Positions 59,161 to 64,000 of a stretch of DNA of 64,000 nucleotides are shown here, piece after piece. The notes under the pieces were generated by a model. It did not search any database. It saw only the letters and a program-made list of their open reading frames with translations, and had not been told where the DNA came from. Origin of the DNA: Streptomyces sp. DSM 110735 (GTDB lineage: Bacteria; Actinomycetota; Actinomycetes; Streptomycetales; Streptomycetaceae). The DNA is taken from NCBI RefSeq assembly GCF_016482685.1, contig NZ_JACYHF010000018.1, forward strand, positions 79,527 to 143,526. The letters are read 5' to 3'. Positions within the stretch are counted from its first letter, which is position 1; every line of letters starts with the position of its first letter. The translations under genes and the position numbers were made by a program.

Positions 59161-60323
59161 GGGCGCTGCACATCATCACCGGACTCGGCGTGGGCGGAGC
59201 GGAGCAGCAACTCAGGCTGCTGTTGCGCCACTTGCCCATCGAGTGCGACGTGGTGACGCTGACCAACCCCGGTCCGGTGGCCGACGGGCTGCGGGCCGAC
59301 GGGGTGCGGGTGACGAACCTCGCCATGGGCGGCAACCGCGACCTGTCCGCGCTCCCCCGGCTGACCCGGCTGATCCGGCGCGGACGCTACGACCTCGTGC
59401 ACACCCACCTCTACCGCGCCTGCCTCTACGGCCGCGTTGCCGCCCGGCTCGCCGGAGTCCGCGCGGTGGTGGCGACCGAACACTCCCTGGGCGACTCCCA
59501 GATGGAGGGGCGCCCGCTCAACTCCGGCGTGCGGGCGCTGTATCTGGCGGGCGAGCGACTGGGACGGTCCACGGTCGCCGTGTCGCCAACTGTCGCCGCG
59601 CGGCTGACCCGTTGGGGCATCCCCGAGCCCCGTATCGCGGTCGTGCCGAACGGCATCGACCTCGACCGCTTCCGCTACGACCCCGCCGCCCGGGAGCGCG
59701 CGCGAGCCCAACTCGGACTACCGAAACAGGCGTTCGTCGTCGGCGGCATCGGCAGACTCGCCCCGGGCAAGCGCTTCGACATCCTCGTCCAAGCCCTCGC
59801 TCAACTCCCGCCCGACACAAGGCTCCTGCTGGTCGGCGGCGGTCCCGAGGAGGGCGCCCTGCGGCGCCGTGCCGAGGAGACCGGGGTCGCGGAGCGGGTG
59901 GTGTTCGCCGGTGAACGGCCGTATCCGACCGACGGATCGGGCGGGTCGGACAGGTCGGACGGTCCCGATCTGCCCGCGCTGACCTCCGCGATGGACGTGC
60001 TGGCCTCGCCGTCCCCGGAGGAGGCGTTCGGGCTCGCGGTCGTGGAGGCGCTGGCGGCAGGGCTGCCGGTGCGCCACTCCTCCTGTCCTGCCGTCGAGGA
60101 CCTGCCGTCCGGGGCGGCGCCGGACGCCGTCCGCATCCCCTGCGACCCCGAGGCGTACGCCGCCGCGCTCGCCGGGGTCCGCGCCGCCGGACCCGGCCCG
60201 CGCACCGCGCCCGGGGCCGCCCGCCACTACTGCGTCACCCGCAGCGCCGCCCGGCTGATGGACGTCTACGCGGCGGCACTCGTCCCCTCGTCCCGCACCC
60301 CCTTGGGAGGCAGCCCCTCATGA
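59157..60323 (+). CDS. Glycosyltransferase family 4
   Basis: 388 residues, ATGA overlap with the deacetylase stop. ITGLGVGGAEQQLRLLLRHL at the N-terminus, donor domain GGIGRLAPGKRFDILVQALAQL, LLVGGGPEEGALR and PSPEEAFGLAVVEALAAGLPV. Cytosolic, adds a sugar to the lipid-linked unit. Confidence 0.9.
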   Translation: MRALHIITGLGVGGAEQQLRLLLRHLPIECDVVTLTNPGPVADGLRADGVRVTNLAMGGNRDLSALPRLTRLIRRGRYDLVHTHLYRACLYGRVAARLAGVRAVVATEHSLGDSQMEGRPLNSGVRALYLAGERLGRSTVAVSPTVAARLTRWGIPEPRIAVVPNGIDLDRFRYDPAARERARAQLGLPKQAFVVGGIGRLAPGKRFDILVQALAQLPPDTRLLLVGGGPEEGALRRRAEETGVAERVVFAGERPYPTDGSGGSDRSDGPDLPALTSAMDVLASPSPEEAFGLAVVEALAAGLPVRHSSCPAVEDLPSGAAPDAVRIPCDPEAYAAALAGVRAAGPGPRTAPGAARHYCVTRSAARLMDVYAAALVPSSRTPLGGSPS

Positions 60324-60955
60324 CCGAGAACCCACACCGGCGCCGTCGTATCTCCCGTCTGCCGTCCTGGTCGCTGGTGGCGACCGGGGTCGTCGCGGGC
60401 GGACTGCTCGGCGGCACGTACGGCATCGTGAAGCCGCCCGCGTACACCGCCACCAGCTATGTCGTCGCGGTGCCCACCGAGCGGTCCGACCCCGGCGCGG
60501 CGCTCGGGTTCGCGCAGGCGTACGGCAGGATCGCCACCCAGCCCGCCGTGCTCGCGGCCGCGCGGGCGAAGGCGGGCGCGGGCACGGACACCCTGCGGGA
60601 GAGCGTGCGCACGGCGACCTCGCCGGACGCCCCGATGGTCGCCGTGTCCGCCACCTCGGCCCGGCCCGCGCGAGCCGCCGCCATGGCCAACGCGGTCGCC
60701 GATGCCCTCACCGCGCAGGCGGGCGGCGCCGCCGCCGACACGCACGTGGAGCTTCGACAGTTCGCGCGGGCGGTCGCGCCCACCGAGCCGAGTTCGCCCT
60801 CGGCCGCCGTGACGGGGCTGGTCGGGGCGAGCGCGGGCGGACTGCTCGGCGGTCTCGCCCTGCTGGTCCGACCGCGCCGACGACCCGAACCGGAGCCCCT
60901 CCGCCCGGCCACGCTGCCCGCCCCGGCCGCCGCCGACGCCGCCGGTCTGCGGTGA
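60320..60955 (+). CDS. Wzz-like chain-length/polysaccharide co-polymerase protein
   Basis: 211 residues, ATGA overlap. Two membrane helices (SLVATGVVAGGLLGGTYG; GLVGASAGGLLGGLALLV) enclose an extracytoplasmic part with SVATS-type beta/helical pattern, as in Wzz proteins. The normal Wzz coiled coil is short. No kinase domain follows. Confidence 0.75.
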   Translation: MTENPHRRRRISRLPSWSLVATGVVAGGLLGGTYGIVKPPAYTATSYVVAVPTERSDPGAALGFAQAYGRIATQPAVLAAARAKAGAGTDTLRESVRTATSPDAPMVAVSATSARPARAAAMANAVADALTAQAGGAAADTHVELRQFARAVAPTEPSSPSAAVTGLVGASAGGLLGGLALLVRPRRRPEPEPLRPATLPAPAAADAAGLR

Positions 60956-62085
60956 CGGCCACCTACGCGGCGCGCCCCGCCCGCACCGTCCGCCCCGCCC
61001 TCACCACCGAACTGGTCACCGACCCCGGTGCCTTCGCCGCGCTCGCCCCGTCCTGGACCCGGCTCCACCGCCGCTGCGCGACCGCCACCCCGTTCCAGAG
61101 CCACGCCTGGCTGCACTCCTGGTGGCGCTCCTACGGGCGCCCCGGACGACTGCGGCTCCTGCTGGTGCGCTCCGGACCCGACCTGGTCGCCGCCGCCCCG
61201 CTGACCCTGGTCCGCAGCCCGCTCACCGCGCTCGTCCCGCTCGGCGGCGCGATCAGCGACTACGGCGACCTCCTCCTCGACGACGCCGACGACGGCCGCG
61301 CCGCCGACGCCCTCACCCGCGAACTCTCCCTCGCCGCCCGCACCGCGCTGATCGACCTCCGCGAGGTACGCCCCGGCGGTGCCGCCGAGCGGATCTACGA
61401 CCGCTGGCCAGGACCCCGTCGCCGCGTGCCCGACTCCCTCTGCCTGGAACTGCCCGCCGCCCCCATGGCCGACCTGATCGCCCGGCTCCCCTCGAAGAAG
61501 GCACAGCGGGTGCGCGCCAAGCTCCGCAAGCTGACCGCGCTGGGCGTGACCCGCCGGGTCGCCGCACCCCACGACACCGACCGCGCGCTGCGCCGCCTGC
61601 TGGAGCTGCACCGGCTCCAGTGGGCGGACCGCAAGGTGACCACCGAGCATCTGCGCCCGCGCTTCCGCGAGCATCTGCTGCGCGCGGTGGGCGCGATGGC
61701 GCGCTCCGGGGACGCCGTGGTGACCGAGTTCCTGCTCGGCACGGAGGTGGTCGCCGTCGACGTCACCCTGCTCTCCCCCCACCTCGCGGGCGGCTACCTC
61801 TACGGCGCCCATCCCAGGCTGCGCGAGCTGCGCGCGGACGTCGCGGTGATACTGCTGGACGCCTGCGCCGACCGTGCCGCCACCGGCGCCCACCGCACCC
61901 TGAGCCTCATGCGCGGCGACGAGCCGTACAAGCACCACTGGCGCCCCGACCGCGTTCCCAGCGTCCGCCTCCTCCTGGCCCGCCGCCGCACCGTCCCACT
62001 GCTGTCGGCAGCGCTGTACGACGTGGCGGCACGGCGGCACGGCAAGGAGGTCCTGCACCGCTGGCAGGACCTCCGGCGCGGCTAG
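60952..62085 (+). CDS. CelD/FemAB-like GNAT acyltransferase
   Basis: 377 residues, GTGA overlap. PFQSHAWLHSWWRSYG and KAQRVRAKLRKLTALGV are typical of CelD/BioF2-like acyltransferases, with HRLQWADRK and a second GNAT-like half (GYLYGAHPRLRELRADVAVILLDACADRA). Such enzymes often acylate or aminoacylate exopolysaccharide subunits. The last 4 bases overlap the convergent hydrolase gene. Confidence 0.82.
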   Translation: MTATYAARPARTVRPALTTELVTDPGAFAALAPSWTRLHRRCATATPFQSHAWLHSWWRSYGRPGRLRLLLVRSGPDLVAAAPLTLVRSPLTALVPLGGAISDYGDLLLDDADDGRAADALTRELSLAARTALIDLREVRPGGAAERIYDRWPGPRRRVPDSLCLELPAAPMADLIARLPSKKAQRVRAKLRKLTALGVTRRVAAPHDTDRALRRLLELHRLQWADRKVTTEHLRPRFREHLLRAVGAMARSGDAVVTEFLLGTEVVAVDVTLLSPHLAGGYLYGAHPRLRELRADVAVILLDACADRAATGAHRTLSLMRGDEPYKHHWRPDRVPSVRLLLARRRTVPLLSAALYDVAARRHGKEVLHRWQDLRRG

Positions 62086-63317
62086 CGCATCCCCCGCCAC
62101 CGGGTCGCGGGAAGACAGAACCCCTCCCCGAGCCACTCCTGGATCCAGCTCTCCGGCAGCAACGGCGTGCATCCGTCCGGGAGTTCGGGGTCGGGGGACG
62201 TCGACGGCGAACCGGTGGGAGTCGGCGAGGGGCTCGGCGTCCCGTCGGGCGAGGGCGACGGCGTGGGCGACGGTGTCGGAGTGGGGGTCGGTGTCGGTGT
62301 CGGTGTGCCGCTCGGCGTCGGCTGTCCCGCCCCGCCCGACAGCGCCGCCCGGTACACCGCCGCCGCCCTCGGATTCGCGGCGCACTGCCAGACGCCGTGC
62401 GGGCAGTAGTCGGTGAGCGTGTTGTACAGCGGCTTGTGCGCGTCGAACCAGGCGAGCATCCGCCGCATGTACTCCGCGTTGTCGCCGTTGCGGAACAGCC
62501 CCCACTCCGGGTACGAGACCGGCTTGCCGTGGGCGCGGGCGAAGTCCACGTGCGCCTGGAGACCGTACGGCTCGCTCACCTGCTCGTCGAAGGAGAGCCC
62601 GCTCGGCTGGTCGTAGGAGTCCATGCCGACGATGTCCACGGTGTCGTCGCCGGGATAGCACTCGGTCCACGGGACGGCGTCCCGCCCGCGGCTCGGAGCG
62701 AAGTCGAAGCGGAAGCGCTGGCCGGGGACCGAGCGCATGGCGGCGACGATCCGGTTCCAGTACGCCTTCCACGCCTCGGGGTCGGGTCCGCAGCGGTGGG
62801 TGTAGGTGATGCCGTTCATCTCCCAGCCGAGCACGAGGACCGTGTCGGGCACCTTGAGGTCGACCAGGTGCCGGGCCAGGGTGCGGAAGTGCTGGTCGAA
62901 GTCGCCGTCGGCGCCCTGGCGCAGCAATTGCCGTACCCGCGCGTCGGAGAGGTGGTCCTCGTTGTGCTCCTGGAGCGGCACGTTGAGGACGAGCGTGCGG
63001 TCCGCCTGCGCGCGGCGCCAGTGCGCCCAGGGGGCGAGGAAGGCGGGGTCGCCCTCGATGTCGCTCCAGCGTCCGCCGGGCAGATAGGTGTGGGCGACCG
63101 TCAGCTCCCGCCCGCCGAGCCAGCGGCTCAGCCCGGCCATGCGGGCGACACCGAGCGGTCCGGAGTCGAGGAAGGCGCCAAAGGCTGGCGTCCGCGCGCT
63201 CGCGGGGTCCTCCCGCGCCGCGAAGCCGGAGCCGGTCAGCAACGCCGCCGAGGCGATGACCGCGGCCACGGCCGCCGTCAGCCGTCCGCGCCGGACCCGT
63301 CGTCGCGGTGCGTCCAT
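62082..63317 (-). CDS. Secreted GH26-like glycoside hydrolase
   Basis: 411 residues, ATG with GAGAGG. N-terminal signal AVAAVIASAALLTGSGFAA. The catalytic domain has VLVLGWEMNGITYTHR (acid/base Glu) and VSYPEWGLFRNGDN (nucleophile Glu), both in the GH26 arrangement. A Pro/Thr/Ser linker, with PTPTP repeats, leads to a C-terminal ~35 residues with two cysteines (DGCTP..GEGFCLPATRW). It faces the exopolysaccharide operon with 4-bp overlapping ends and may trim or release that polymer. Confidence 0.82.
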   Translation of the reverse strand: MDAPRRRVRRGRLTAAVAAVIASAALLTGSGFAAREDPASARTPAFGAFLDSGPLGVARMAGLSRWLGGRELTVAHTYLPGGRWSDIEGDPAFLAPWAHWRRAQADRTLVLNVPLQEHNEDHLSDARVRQLLRQGADGDFDQHFRTLARHLVDLKVPDTVLVLGWEMNGITYTHRCGPDPEAWKAYWNRIVAAMRSVPGQRFRFDFAPSRGRDAVPWTECYPGDDTVDIVGMDSYDQPSGLSFDEQVSEPYGLQAHVDFARAHGKPVSYPEWGLFRNGDNAEYMRRMLAWFDAHKPLYNTLTDYCPHGVWQCAANPRAAAVYRAALSGGAGQPTPSGTPTPTPTPTPTPSPTPSPSPDGTPSPSPTPTGSPSTSPDPELPDGCTPLLPESWIQEWLGEGFCLPATRWRGMR

Positions 63318-63592
63318 GACCGCCCCTCTCTTCTCTGCGCGCGCTGTACCTGACACCCAGTCACAGGGAGGGGGTCCGCGCCAGCGCGGTGGGGCTTTCA
63401 GGTGGCCGCCCCCTGCCACCCGGGTGAACGACGCCGGTCACACAAAGGGGCCGGCAGGCTGGCCGGGTCCCGCCGGGCGGCGTGGCGGGGCGCCGGAGCA
63501 GGTCCGGCGCTGAAGGATTCGGTACGGCGCCGTGGCGGTACGGCGCCGCGTGCCGCCGGTGTGCCGGGCGCTCGGGTCCGGCACCCGGCGCA

Positions 63593-64000
63593 CTACCGAC
63601 GGGACGCTGCCCGGCCTCGCCGGAACAGCACCGCACCGGCCGCGATCAGCACGGCACCGGCGGCCGAGGCGCCGAGCAGGAGACGTTCCTGTCCACCGGT
63701 GTGCGGAAGGGACGGCTTGTGCGGGTGGTGGTGTCCGCCGTGCGGCGGAGGCGTGTGCGGCGGGTGGGTGTGAGGCGGCGGAGTGTGCGGCGGCGGAGTG
63801 CTCTCCTCGCCCCCGTAGGGCGGCGGCGTGCTGTGGTGCGGCGGAGGCGTGGTCTCCTCACCGCCGTACGGCGGAGGAGTCGTTTCTTCACCGCCGTACG
63901 GGGGCGGAGTGGTCTCCTCGCCGCCGTAGGGCGGCGGCGTGCTGTGGTGCGGCGGAGGCGTGGTCTCCTCACCGCCGTACGGCGGAGGAGTCGTTTCTTC
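63593..64000 (-). CDS. LPxTG wall-anchored repeat protein (5' end beyond window)
   Basis: 136 codons, open to the edge. The C-terminus is LPHTGG, a hydrophobic helix (LLLGASAAGAVLIAAGAVLF) and RRGRAASRR, a sortase signal. Before it, His/Pro-rich stretches and repeats of EETTPPPYGG and PPPHHSTPPPYGG, encoded by a DNA repeat of 111-bp period. Function of the missing N-terminal domain unknown. Confidence 0.75.
   Translation of the reverse strand, partial: EETTPPPYGGEETTPPPHHSTPPPYGGEETTPPPYGGEETTPPPYGGEETTPPPHHSTPPPYGGEESTPPPHTPPPHTHPPHTPPPHGGHHHPHKPSLPHTGGQERLLLGASAAGAVLIAAGAVLFRRGRAASRR
63814..64000 (-). repeat. 111-bp period tandem repeat in the wall protein gene
   Basis: 63814-63889 and 63925-64000 are identical over 76 bases, offset 111 bases (37 codons). 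The array likely continues past the edge. Confidence 0.8.

Overview
The window is high-GC actinomycete DNA, almost certainly Streptomyces. It carries chaplins, a melC1-melC2 tyrosinase pair, SsbB, a tRNA-embedded integrative element with SpdB/TraB-type genes, a thioester-domain surface protein, and TTA codons in an exopolysaccharide operon. Most genes use GTG/ATG starts with 4-bp ATGA, GTGA or TGATG overlaps.

Left end (1-2056): the end of a sugar-catabolic operon, a GH4 6-phospho-glycosidase and a BadF/GlcNAc-type sugar kinase. 2257-12829: a colinear signalling module of six or seven genes: a membrane sensor like GlnX, a glutamate/aspartate-binding protein like GlnH, a coiled-coil protein of unknown function, the kinase PknG, a PP2C phosphatase, a von Willebrand A protein and an FHA protein. 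It reads as amino-acid sensing outside the membrane coupled to reversible phosphorylation inside, with an FHA readout.

13017-29801: chromosomal housekeeping and small regulatory units. These are a secreted protein, a frameshifted XRE regulator, an SDR/SnoaL/HxlR set with an operator, a group II truncated haemoglobin, a thioesterase, EttA, a DUF4236 protein, a 55-residue Cys/His protein, an SDR with a WYL regulator, an LAxTG thioester-domain adhesin, SsbB and a pair of dynamin-like/YfjP-like GTPases.

30097-44838: an integrated, apparently decayed actinomycete integrative element. It lies between two identical 50-bp copies of the 3' end of a tRNA-Arg(TCT) gene. It keeps a transfer/spread operon (TraB/FtsK-like, Spd proteins), a KorSA-like GntR repressor with palindromic operators, a Pif-like Nudix protein and a hairpin-rich non-coding region. 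It has only the C-terminal remnant of an integrase and no recognisable replication initiator or excisionase. Cargo includes a SinR/Cas2-like small protein beside an AT-richer channel-like membrane protein, a PD-(D/E)XK nuclease beside an RX4H (HEPN-like) protein, and a second GntR-controlled operon with a frameshifted regulator.

44956-52018: TerD-like fusion protein, membrane protein, 2-hydroxyacid dehydrogenase, then a developmental surface cluster: two chaplin genes, each with a sigma-BldN-like promoter, flanking tyrosinase and its cofactor, a VKOR disulfide-generating membrane protein and small secreted proteins. 52514-63317: an eight-gene, overlapping exopolysaccharide operon (two GT4 transferases, priming sugar transferase, Wzy-like polymerase/ligase, MurJ/Wzx-like flippase, deacetylase, Wzz-like protein, CelD/FemAB-like acyltransferase), converging by 4 bp on a secreted GH26-like hydrolase. 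TTA codons in two of these genes predict bldA control. The right edge holds the C-terminal part of an LPxTG wall-anchored, Pro/Tyr/Gly-repeat protein.
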